A DNA stretch of 38,534 bases from Tilletiopsis washingtonensis (lineage: Eukaryota > Basidiomycota > Exobasidiomycetes > Entylomatales). A program made the position numbers and the translations under genes. This document shows, piece after piece, positions 1 to 9,602 of the stretch (positions are counted from its first letter, which is position 1; the number at the start of each line of letters is the position of its first letter). The stretch is taken from contig NW_020312027.1 in NCBI RefSeq assembly GCF_003144115.1, forward strand, positions 1 to 38,534, read 5' to 3'. Below the pieces are notes generated by a model. The model was not told the DNA's origin and ran no database searches. It saw only the letters and a program-made list of their open reading frames with translations.

Positions 1-95
1 CCTAACCCTAACCCTAACCCTAACCCTAACCCTAACCCTAACCCTAACCCTAACCCTAACCCTAACCCTAACCCTAACCCTAACCCTAACCCTAA
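1..95. repeat. Telomere, (CCCTAA)n
   Basis: About 16 uninterrupted copies of the six-base unit CCCTAA (C-strand of TTAGGG) run from the first base, so the left edge is a chromosome end and the plus strand is read from telomere toward centromere. No variant units are seen. The array stops abruptly at base 95 and passes into unique-looking sequence. TTAGGG telomeres are common in filamentous and basidiomycete fungi and argue against budding yeast or most green algae. Confidence 0.97.
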
Positions 96-984
96 GCCAT
101 GCGCAGGCTGCCAGCCCTGCCCACATTGAGGGCATTAAAAAGGGGTACCTTCAGGGTGGCATCAATCTTGATGAAGAGCCACCCCTCAGTGATGTACACC
201 CAGTCTTTGAAGGCCTTGTGGTCACGGACCACAGGCTCCGGTGCGCAAGTGCACAGCTGGATGGGCATCACCCCAGAAGCCAGCTTGAGCAAGTCCACAG
301 GGAACATGCTCACACACCAGCCATCAAGGTCCTGAGGGGCCTGATGGAGCGTCTGGGAGGGGTTGGGGACCTCCAGAGGGGGGAGTGCAGCAGACATCTA
401 GACAGAGCTCTGTGTCAGCTTCGAGTGCCACTGCTGCTAGCAGAGAGACAGACTCACAGTGCAGAATGTGGGTAGAGTTGTGAGGGGAAGAGAGAGGGGG
501 GAAGAGAGAGGGGAGGTTTTTGGCAGGGTGGGGGGGGATCCTGATGACCCACACACCCCCTCCCATTATGCCTTTTTGGCCTCCTTCTTTCTTCACCTGG
601 ACATTCCACCAACATTCCACAGAGCTCTTCCATCTTTCTGCTGACAAACTGGGCTGAGAAGCAAAGTTAGAGCTTTGTCTTAGTCTACAGCAAAAGCTAG
701 TTACCCACTCACATGTCCTGACCAGGGTCATCTGAGCTGTGCTAGCCCCCACTTAGTTCTCGGACCCTTGGCCTGGTTGGGCCTCAGTTCCTTTCACCAG
801 TGTCACCAATCTTCAGCACTGCATACGGGGAACAAGCCCTCCCTGTAATACAGCACCTCCAATTGGTGGCAAACCTGTATGCTGGTCTTTGTTTTGGTTT
901 AGCTTCAGGAAGGGCAGTTCCCATCCACTAATCCAGTCCTCTCTCCAGCCTCAAGGCTCAACTTTTCGCCACAAATAGCTGACC

Positions 985-1078
985 AGCGAGGGAATTGAAC
1001 CACAGACTCTCATTTTTGGGGTGGGTAGTCCCGCCAATAAGTTTCTGCAGCCCTTTTGACCGCTAGCCCACCACTGGG
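985..1078 (-). other. tRNA-like Pol III promoter element (possible SINE head or decayed tRNA)
   Basis: On the minus strand an A-box-like word, TGGGCTAGCGGTCAA, is followed about 65 nt later by a B-box-like word, GGTTCAATTCCC. The A-box side resembles tRNA-Leu/Ser D-arms (consensus near TGGCCGAGCGGT). The TPsiC stem pairs poorly and I could not fold a clean cloverleaf or acceptor stem, so a functional tRNA is unlikely. A tRNA-derived SINE head or a relic tRNA fits better. The match is by eye only. Confidence 0.35.
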
Positions 1079-1591
1079 CTGATATCTGCTTCTGTTTTGG
1101 AAGACTTTATCACACCATCTCTGCCTGTAGCCTTTGCTGTGCAGGGACTTGGGCAGTTTGTAGCAGCTCTGTCAGCTGTGCTGGTGGACAATAGCTGCTG
1201 CCTGAGGGTGCTCTTGGTGGTGTAGAAGGTGCACAAGTAGGACAGAACAGGACAAGAGGCTCTTGACAAGCGCACTTCACATTACCAGTTTTTGAAGTCC
1301 TCCTGCCAGCTTCCTGTTTGGCTCTCCAGGCTGCTGTTAGCATCTAATAGAGTGCCAGTAGTAGCTTTACAGTTGACAGAAAGATTGGCCTGGCTGATTT
1401 GAGTATTGGACGTGCAGGTGAGGAATGACACCCAATACAGCGCATGAAGCTGGCCCCTGGCTGGCAGCTTGCCTGTCTGCCTGCTCCTGCTGCCTCTTTT
1501 GAGCTAGTCTTGCTGCCCTCAGGCAGCTGTAGCTGCTGGCTCTGCAGAGCAGTCATAGTCTTGCCCTTGATGCCCTCAAGCAGCATGCAGA

Positions 1592-1772
1592 CAACCCTGA
1601 CCCTGACTCTAGCTGGGGAAAGTGCAGGCCTAGGGTTGACCCAAACCCTGACTCTAGCTGGGGGATCTGCACCCCTAGGGTTGACCCTGACCCTGACCCT
1701 AGGTGGGGGATGCGCAGGCCTAGGGCTGACTCTGACCCTGACCCTAGCTGGGGGATGCGCACAGGCAGGGTT
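1592..1772. repeat. 45-bp tandem repeat, about 4 copies, with telomere-like words
   Basis: The word AGCTGGGG (AGGTGGGG in one copy) recurs at 1611, 1656, 1701 and 1746, an exact 45-bp period. Each unit also holds CCCTGACCCTGA-type and CTAGGGTTGACC-type words, which look like degenerate telomeric repeats on both strands, plus a GCAGGCCTAGGG core. Because 45 is divisible by three the array stays open in several frames, giving spurious repeats such as LTLTLAGG, but nothing suggests it is translated. Confidence 0.85.
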
Positions 1773-2379
1773 GGTGATGATGAGCAGCCTGTGATGACTT
1801 TGACAGACCCAGACGCAGACTGTAGCATCCCAGCAGCCCTCTGATGCTGCCTGCAGCGTGCCAGAGCAGCTGCAGAGTATCTGGAAGTCATCCACAGTGC
1901 GCCTCACTTCTGATCAAAAATCCCAAGGGGGGGGCCTTGACAGCTTGGCCATTTTGGTCTGTTTTGCCAACTATCTCAGATGATGAGCAGGTGGTATGAG
2001 GCTGCTACTGGTGCATAGCCCTGGTCCAGGAGAGCGTGTAGGTAGCTTCATATGCCTGCCATCTTGCCTATTGAGCTTGTCATCATCCGTGCAAGTTTTG
2101 TTCCCACGGTCTTGCAGATGACATCGAGCACCATCCGGGAAACGTATGACTCCCAAATCTTCTCTGGAGTCCTTTCTGACTCTGATCCACCTGCTGGTGC
2201 AATAAAAGTCCCAAAGGGTTACCTCTGAAGGGGCGCTACTTAGTAAATTCAGGTACTTTTTGCACTTGTGTCTAAGTGAAGTACCGTAAATATCCAACCT
2301 TCTGCACTTCTTTTCAAGGAACATGTGCATTGGGATACTGGCTACATTTTGACATGAAAAAAACTTCCAACCCCTGCCG

Positions 2380-4080
2380 GGGAACCCCTTCTAACCCTCC
2401 ACCACCATCCCCCGTCCCCGCGCCGCTCCGCACGCTCTGCCTGCCCGCTCTGCTCCTGCAACACGCAGCTTCTCCGACGCGCCAATCTCCAGCGCTGTGG
2501 CGCCTCTTCTCCACCACCATCGCGCCCGCCGGTCTGCACGCTTCGCCCGCACGCTGCAGATCCCGATGCGCGCGGCGCCGATCTTCCTTCCCTGCGCCCA
2601 GGCCGATCCTGCGGCAATCTTCTCCTCAACCATCCTGGTTCCCATTGCCTGCGCCGCTCCGCACGCTCTGCCGGCACGCAGATCTTCCGACGCGCCAGTC
2701 TTCCCCGCGCCGATCTTCCCCGCGCCACTCCTGCAGCGGTCTCCAACCGCGCCGATTCTTTGCCTTGCTCCCCTCTCCATCACGCTCCGCCTCGCGCTTG
2801 GCCATCTCCCTGCGCCGATTCTGCAGCGCCGATCTTCACCACCACCTCCGCGGTGCGCCGGCCTCACGCCTTGCTCTGGCGCTTCTTGCCTGGCCTCTGA
2901 TGCTGGCGCTTGCCCTTCTGCCTCGCTGCCACGCCTCCCCCCCCCCCCCCCCCTGCGCCGATGCCCGCGTCAATGCATTGCCTCCGCCACCACCACCCGC
3001 CGCAGCGGCGAGCCATGTTCTTGCGCATCTGCCTCTGACGCTGGCGCTTTGCCCTTCCGCTTCGCTGTCATGCTCCCCCAGCCCGCTGATCCTGCGGCGC
3101 CGATCCCGCATCTCCTCCTCCTCCTCCTCGTCCTCCACCCGCCGCGCCAATCCTCTGCGGCGGCGGGTCACGCTCTGCCCTCACGCTTTATCCTCGCGTC
3201 TTGCTCTTCCTATGATGCCGGCACTTTGCCCTTCCGCCTCGCTGTCACGCTTGGCCGATCCTGCTGTGCTGCGGCGCCGATCTTCTCCACGACCGCGCAA
3301 GCCATGCTCCGCCCTCCTTGCTCCCGTGCATCTCGCTTTGCTGCTGGTGCTGTGCCTTTGCGCTTCACGCTCACGCGCTCACGCCGCGCCAATCTTCTCG
3401 ACACAGCTGCGGCGCCAGTCTCGACTCCTCACGCTCCCCTGCTGGCGCTCTGCCCTCACGCCTTCACTCTGCCTCCACGCTTCGCCCTCCAATCCGCTGC
3501 AGCGCTTTGCCGCCAACACGCCGTCCTGCGCGGCAGCAACGACGGCAACGCTTCGCCCTTGTGCTGTGCCTTCACACTCGCCTTGACGCTCTGCCTCTGA
3601 TGCCGTCGTTCAACGCCTCTTCTGCACCACCGCCGCCGATCCGCCGCACGCCAACCTTCACGCTTCGCCTTGGGGCTTGGCCTTCACGCTTTGCCACGCT
3701 CCGCCTCGACACTGCAGTCTTCAGCGTCACGCCCGGCCCGCGCCTTGCTTCCTCTTCTCCACCGCCAAAGCTGGCGCTTCTCTGGCCACGCTCGCCTCTC
3801 GCGCCGCTCCCGCTCTGGCGGCATTGCGGCTCTCGCTCCTCGCTTCTCCTGCTCGGCCACGCCGGCGCTCAGCACTGCGCGAGGTATCGCCGCCCTGCCA
3901 GCCCTCGCGCGTTCGCCAGGCTCGACGCTGCACCCAAGTCGACGTCGGCGCTCTGAGCAAGCCCGCATCTTCTCCCCGCTGCGGACGCTTCTTGCGCCGC
4001 ATCTTCTGGCTCCGCGCCGCCTCGTGCTGCCCGGCCGTCGCTGCTTTGCGCCTCCGCTACGCAAGTCTTTACGTTCAGAG
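2380..4080. repeat. Degenerate C-rich, CpG-dense subtelomeric repeat array
   Basis: The plus strand is strongly enriched in C over G, and a few words recur at irregular spacing. GCGCCGATCTTC or close variants occur near 2576, 2707, 2830, 3279 and 3386. CGCCGCTCCGCACGCTCTGC occurs near 2421 and 2652. CCTCTGATGCTGGCGCTT-like words occur near 2894, 3032 and 3209. Simple-sequence tracts are embedded: a C17 run at 2937-2953 and a TCC run near 3112-3130. The long overlapping plus-strand open frames here (up to 436 codons) follow from the base composition and have no domain or splice logic. Confidence 0.6.
2937..2953. repeat. Homopolymer C17 tract
   Basis: An uninterrupted run of 17 C sits inside the subtelomeric array. 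On the other strand it is a G-run able to join G-quadruplex structures. Its length is likely to be unstable in replication and sequencing. Confidence 0.9.
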
Positions 4081-7000
4081 AGAGGATGGCAACGGGGCCT
4101 TGCCGGTGTCGGAGCTTTCTGATGGGCCAGGATTCCAGGTGAGTGCGGGTGCAAGAGAGCTTTGCGTCGCTGGTCGTGGAGATTACGTGCGGCCGCGGCG
4201 CAGGAGGTGCGAGCCGCCAGGCGGCCCTTCTGATGTTGCCTGCGGTGGAGCAGATCGCCAGGTGCAGACTGCTGGGCAGAGAAGACTGCTCGGCTGCAGC
4301 AAGGCGCATTGCCCGGCTCGCAGCAGCCAGCTCTCGGCCTGTGCAGCACAATCTGGCGCTGCTTGTTGTCCTTGCGCCGTGGGTCACGTTTCTCGCGCGC
4401 TGCGTTGTTGGCGTGGTGCAGAGCAGACAGAGGGCACGCACACAGGCTGGCGGCGCGGACTGGTACGACCCTCTGCCGTGTGCACATCGGGCGAGCCGCT
4501 GCCGCTCTTGCGTTGCACACACGCTCGCTGCCGCTGTTCTTACACAATGCAGCGTGCGTGCGCTGCTGCGCTTGACAAAAGGATGCGCAAGCCGGCTTGC
4601 CGTCGCCCACGCTGCCCTTTGAGCGAGTCGATTTGCGGCGCGGATTTTTCTGTCTGCCGCTGTGCTGTCGCTTGTCGATGCGTCCTGCGGCGCTTTGCGC
4701 CCTGAGTCTACGCCGGGCGCTGCAGGTCATCGCGCGCAGCGCACGGGCTGCGAGCCGTCGATCTGCTCTCATTGAGCGGCCGGAGAGCAGCAGTGCGGCG
4801 GTGCAAGTTCGGTGAATGAGGATGCCGTGTTGCCCTTGGCGTTGCAGCCGGGAGTCCGGCGGAACAGCTCGTAGAGCCGCATGCAGCCCCTGCGCACGCG
4901 CGTCCGTCTCGTAGATGGCCGCTCAAAGCTTAGGCCCAGCTGCGGTGCGCCATCCTTGCGGCGGCACGTGCCAAGCCGTCCGTTGATGCGCGAGGACAAG
5001 TAGGAGCAAGGGCAATCCGGAGCGGGTCCAGCGAGAAGCGAGGACCGCAGTGAGTCCCTCTGCTCCATGCGGTTCCGCCGCCGCCGCTGTTGCCTCTTTG
5101 TGCGCCGCCGTTGCCGCGCGCCACTCCTTCTGTCTTGTTGCAGCCTGGGTCGAGCAAACCGCTGTGGCATGTCGATCGGATCGAAGGCTGAGCTTGCGAG
5201 CCGCCTGTCGCCGATGCTTGCGTGTGGCGGCGCAGGCCATGACGGTAAGTGCGGGCCCAGGGCTACACTTCTTCTGCAATGAAGAGGTTCGCCATCCTGC
5301 TGCTTGGCGCGCCGCTGCTGTCCTTTGAGCTGCGCCTTCTGCGGCCCGTGAGCTTCTGTCGCTGCGAGTCAACAAAGGCTGGGCCACACAGCCTGCGCTC
5401 GCGAGAGCGGCCGAGATGGCGCATTGCACTGGCTCGAACATCGTGCGCCCACACTCGAGCGACGGGTGGCCAGACGACAGACTCCTCCGTTGAACGGCCC
5501 GCGCATATTTCGACGCTTCGTCTGCGGCAGCGTCTCAGTGACCGCAAGCGCAAATGTGAGCAAGCGCCCGCGCTGTTGCACGCGGCGCTGTGAGTGTCCT
5601 GGAGGATAGCGGCCTCCATGGCTGCCTGAATGTCAGCTACGGCCTGACCGCAGCGCGACCAGTGAGGGTGCTGCGCAGCTGTGTCGATGACCAAGCACAG
5701 CCGTTGCCCGCAACGCTAAGTCCTGTGGCAGTGGGGCGCGGCGGCACACGGCGCGGACAGGATCTCTTGGTGCCCAAATGGCAATGACGGACGACGTAGC
5801 GGTCTTCCGCCTCACACTGTGGCTGATGCGCTCTCAGAGAGCGCCGTGACAGGTGACAGACGCAGTGAGTGCGACTGTGATCCACAGAGGCGCGTAGGGG
5901 GGTCTCCTCCGCGGCTGTGCGCCGCTTCCTACGTCCGATGCACAGCTGTGCAAGCCGAACGGCGCCGCACCGCCGGCGGAAGGACGTTGAGGTCCCCGAC
6001 GGCGCATCAGCGGGACCGCCCTTGAACTGCTTGCTGACGTGAAGCGGTGATACGACTAGAGAGAGCCAGATCGCAGTCGCGCCGAGCCAAACAGCCAGAT
6101 CGGCAAGGCCGCAGAGCGTCGACGTCAGCCGAGGCCCTGCGTGCTGGCGCTAGCAAAGCGCAGGATGCGCAGAGCACGGGAAAAGCGTGGAGATCGAGCG
6201 GCCCGCATTGATGAAATGAAGGAGATCTAGCCCGGCGTCAGAGCAAAGACGATGGCGCAGACGCGCGGCGGCGCCACGTCTCCAGACCGCTCTCAGGCAA
6301 AATGGACGCGGCATGACCACCGCGCCGTTGCAAGCGCGCTGGCTCGGCTCAAGCTGCGCACAACAGCGCTACTGTGGCGCACGAAGCGGCAAGGTGATGC
6401 AGCACGGGCGAGGCAAAAGGCCGGCTAGATACGCGAGTGGGGTGGACGCCGCCGTTCATGCTCTCTCCCCGGCGCGCGAGGCCCGACTTTCCGCCGTTGA
6501 CAATCCCCCAATTCATGCGCCAAGGCTCGCTTCGCATCATGCATCACAGTAAGCGTGCTAGCATATCGCAAGGGTGTGCGCTGTAGTCTTGTACGCTGCG
6601 GCCGCGGCGGCAACGCACCGGCATGGAGCGACCGACGCCTAGCGCAGAGCCCGCCAGCACGGCGGGGCGGTCGTGCTCGCCCGCCTGCGCGGCTTTGCGT
6701 CCCGGCTGTCCGGTGATCTTCTTGGTCAGGGTGCAAGCGTTGCCTTCGCTCCACAATGGCGTGGAGGCGCACGTGTGCAAGCTCCTGCTGCGCTGAAAGC
6801 CCGGCTCTGAGCGCGAGCGACGACGCAGGACAGCAGCAAGAGCATCCGCCTGGCGCATTTGCCGCTGCATGCTACTTCCGCCGATGTCGAGCGCTGCCGC
6901 CTTGGCCAGTCGGCTTGGCCGTCGGCAGACGCAGTGCCGGGAAGAGAGCCGTCTGAGCTCCTCGTACCCGGCCGCCGCGGCACGCAGCGCTGAAGGAGGC

Positions 7001-8280
7001 AGCTCGCCCTCGAATTCAGCATAGCGCCGCGGCCAAACGCAAGCAGCCGCACAGCAGGATGCTCACGGCGCTCCACCATCGCCTCCGCGTAGGGCAATGG
7101 CAAGTGCGGCGGAGCTGGATCTGCTGGTCCACGGCGGCCGCAGAGTGGGGCGCCCTGCAGCGTGGGGCAAGCTCGCACGCACCATGCCCCACTATAGACG
7201 CCGGCACACCTCCCGTTCATCCGGCTTTCATGCGGCACGGGCACCTGCGATGCGGCACAGATGCACGCGGGAAGATCGCTGCGCCGCAAGTACGGGGCGG
7301 GGAGGTGCGGCCCGGGTGCGCCACCGGCCCGAGATCGCCGCAAGGCCACGCATCGGGCACATGTGCGCGGCGTGGCGCGCCCCAGCGGAGCAGCATCGAC
7401 GCCGCTGAATGCTGCGGCTCAGGCACAGGGCAGTTTGCAGCCGGGCCTCGCACAGCAGCAGGCTCCGCACCAGGCCCTGCGCGCCGAGGAGAGAGCGGCG
7501 GCGGTGGCGGGCCGCCGTCTGCGCCGCGCTGCAGAGCGGCGACGCAGGACGGGCCCGCGGCTCGGCAATGCGCTGTGCCCGGCGGCCTGGCCAAGCGAGT
7601 GCCTGTATCTGGCGCCCGTGCCGGAGCGGCGGATCCTGCCGCTCTGCTGCTCTGCCGCTCTGGTGCTGGGGTGCCGCTCTGGTGCGGTGCCAGTGCGGCG
7701 GCGGCGCTTGCTGTCCTGCACACCGGCCACCCGGAAGCCCGGGTGCTGCTCCCACGCGTACGACGGCCGCGCACGGGCCGGCCAGCGACATGACCGCGTG
7801 TCTCCGCCGCCGCCCCACCGCCGGCGCACCTCCGCTCCAGTGCAGTGCTACGGCACACAGCTGCATCCATGGGCCGGCAAGAGGGTCGCGCTCTGCAGCA
7901 GCAGGCATCGCCGAAGCCGCAGGGTCAGCAGCGAGCGCGCGCAGCAGCAGCCGCAGCGCTGCGAGCGGGCCCGGCGCATGTGCGTCGCAGCGCTCGGCCC
8001 CACACGCTCTCCTTCGCACCCAGCGGCAGTGCTCCCCGCTCAGCACTGCATCGGGCCTCATCTCGGCTCAGCTAGGGAGTTGGGGTGCGCACAAAGGACA
8101 CTGCGCTGCGCAAGGCCCGCGCTCGGCGCCGCTGCTCCGTGCCGCCCGCAGCGCACCCTCGCTGGACCCCACATGAGCGCGATGAACGGCAGCCCTGTGG
8201 CCGGCGCATGGCACACCCGCAGCAGCAGTGCGCTCGTCTGCGCGTCTCTCATGGTAGCCCCCGACACGACCGCTCACGCC
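4080..8280. other. 4.2-kb GC-rich tract without a recognised gene
   Basis: Every frame is open over long stretches because stop codons are rare at this GC content. The translations are rich in Arg, Ala and Cys, show no domain, no signal peptide and no consistent GC3 preference, and do not connect through credible introns. Isolated GTGAGT words, for example near 4140, lack partners. I see nothing here that I can support as a gene, RNA or mobile element. The last part holds the promoter of the cysteine-module gene. Confidence 0.5.
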
Positions 8281-8288
8281 TATAAGAC
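8279..8288 (+). promoter_or_regulatory. TATA box for the cysteine-module gene
   Basis: The word CCTATAAGAC lies about 80 bp upstream of the ATG at 8362 and is followed by a pyrimidine-rich CACC/CTCTCT leader, as expected for a well-expressed fungal gene. Assigned from position and sequence only. Confidence 0.6.
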
Positions 8289-8361
8289 CAGCGCCCTCGC
8301 CGCTGTTCACCCATCACCATCCACCACTCCCACCGCACTCCACACCTCACTCTCTCTCAAC

Positions 8362-9602
8362 ATGCAGCTCTCGCTTCTCCGCCTGCTTCTCGCCGTCGCG
8401 CTGCTCTGCGTCAGCGCAGTCGTCGCCGCGCCCGGCACCGACACGCCGGCCCTCGAGCGCCGGACTCTGGACGGTGAGCCGCACTCCGCACAGCGCCTCT
8501 GTTGTCCGTGCTGACCCTTGCCTAGGCTGCTTTGCCGCCAAGTGCTCGTGGGATGAGACTTGCAAGCCGGCGACGTGCGTCAAGAAGCCGCACCCGGGCC
8601 CCAAGCGTGAGTCGCTGCCGGTGCCGCGCGCCACGCTGCCACTGACCCTTCGCGCAGCGTGCCACCCCAAGTGTGGCAAGACGCAGGAGTGCCGCGACGG
8701 CCACTGCATCAAGAAGTACACGCCGCCCGTGCACCAGCCCAAGAGTGAGTGGCGCGGCCGTGCTCTGGCTCCTCTGCTGACGCGGCACACAGAGTGCTGG
8801 CCCGCATGCAAGCATTCCGAGGAGTGCCGCGACGGCAAGTGTGTGCGCAAGCACGCACCCGAGCCCAAGAGTGAGTGCCGCCGAGGGTGGCATGGAGGCG
8901 AGAGTACCGCAGCGGGTGGCACGGAAACATCGCTGACACGCGCCGCAGAGTGCCACCCGGAGTGCAAGCATGGCTTCGAGTGCAAGGACGGCCGCTGCGT
9001 CAAGAAGCCCGAGCCCGTGCCGCAGAGTGAGTCGCCCCCGGACACTGTCGCCTCGCCTCAGTGCTGACGCCTCGTTCAGAGTGCCACCCGGAGTGCAAGC
9101 ATGGCTTCGAGTGCAAGGACGGCCGCTGCGTCAAGAAGCCCGAGCCCGTGCCGCAGAGTGAGTCGCCCCCGGACACTGTCGCCTCGCCTCAGTGCTGACG
9201 CCTCGTTCAGAGTGCCACCCGGAGTGTAAGCACGGATACTCGTGCAAGAAGGGCCGCTGCGAGCCCACGCCCAAGCCCGAGCCGCTCAGTGAGTTGTCAG
9301 ACGTTCGCTGTCTCGCGCCTTGCCGGCCGTCACTCGTGTCGCGTCTCGTCGAGCGTCACACGCACTGACGCCACGTCACAGAGTGCTGGCCCGAATGCAA
9401 GCAGCATGGATACGAGTGCAAGAAGGGCAAGTGCATCAAGAAAGATGAGCCCACCCCGCAGCCGAAGGGTGAGCGCCCCGCAAGTCCTCTCGTGCCTCTT
9501 ACTGACCCCTCGCCGACAGTCTGTCACCCTGCCTGCCCCCGCCACGAGGAGTGCAAGGACGGCAAGTGCACGAAGAAGCAGACAATTCCCGTCCGCACCT
9601 GA
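8362..9602 (+). CDS. Secreted cysteine-rich protein with eight one-exon modules
   Basis: The predicted protein has 253 residues and a clear signal peptide (residues 1-22, core LLRLLLAVALLCVSAVV). Exons: 8362-8473, 8526-8606, 8658-8744, 8793-8870, 8949-9026, 9080-9157, 9211-9288, 9382-9468, 9520-9602. After exon 1 every exon encodes one module of 26-29 residues, typically CHPECKHGFECKDGRC (C-x3-C-x5-C-x4-C) followed by a basic pair (KK or RK) and a Pro/Glu-rich linker. All eight introns are phase 1, so exons can be lost or duplicated without breaking the frame. Exon 5 plus its intron is repeated perfectly as exon 6 plus its intron. Each module probably forms two disulphides. I do not recognise the family; a secreted effector, wall protein or peptide precursor is possible. 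A further intron (9604-9666) seems to lie in the 3' UTR. Confidence 0.85.
8949..9210 (+). repeat. Perfect 2 x 131-bp tandem duplication of an exon plus intron
   Basis: Bases 8949-9079 and 9080-9210 are identical across the full 131 bp, covering the 78-bp exon and the 53-bp intron that follows. The next exon (9211) starts with the same bases and then diverges. Intron identity points to very recent duplication by unequal exchange, or to ongoing gene conversion. Confidence 0.95.

Larger units (their letters stand above)
96..2380. other. Subtelomeric block of lower GC, no gene recognised
   Basis: This block is visibly less GC-rich than the rest of the window, with A/T runs that are absent further in. 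It lacks the GTGAGT...CTGAC...CAG intron grammar of the real genes. Short reading frames exist on both strands, for example a minus-strand frame of about 100 codons at 92-397 and one of about 119 codons at 1971-2330, but none shows a known domain and I make no gene call. It contains the tRNA-like element and the 45-bp tandem repeat listed separately. It could be a shared subtelomeric element copied between chromosome ends, a decayed gene, or foreign DNA; the sequence alone does not decide. Confidence 0.6.

Noticed and set aside
985-1078. Functional tRNA gene call
   Set aside because: A- and B-box words are present, but the TPsiC stem and acceptor stem do not pair, so only a tRNA-like element is reported.
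2276-3600. Two overlapping plus-strand open frames of 436 and 367 codons
   Set aside because: They lie in the C-rich repeat array. The translations are Ser/Pro/Arg/Ala-rich repeats of the DNA words, without introns, domains or frame preference.
3684-4772. 362-codon minus-strand open frame
   Set aside because: Arg/Ala/Cys-rich translation with no domain and no splice context. The same DNA is open on the other strand, as expected at this GC content.
96-8280. Subtelomeric RecQ-type helicase gene, or a retroelement or DNA transposon
   Set aside because: Such genes are common behind fungal telomeres, so I looked for helicase, reverse transcriptase and transposase motifs and terminal repeats, and saw none.
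7261-8514. 417-codon plus-strand open frame
   Set aside because: It runs through the promoter and into the signal-peptide exon of the cysteine-module gene, shows no domain, and is explained by lack of stops in GC-rich DNA.
8474-9520. Regularly spaced repeats looking like a CRISPR array
   Set aside because: The repeats are coding exons with conserved cysteines separated by introns with proper splice signals; nothing prokaryotic is present.
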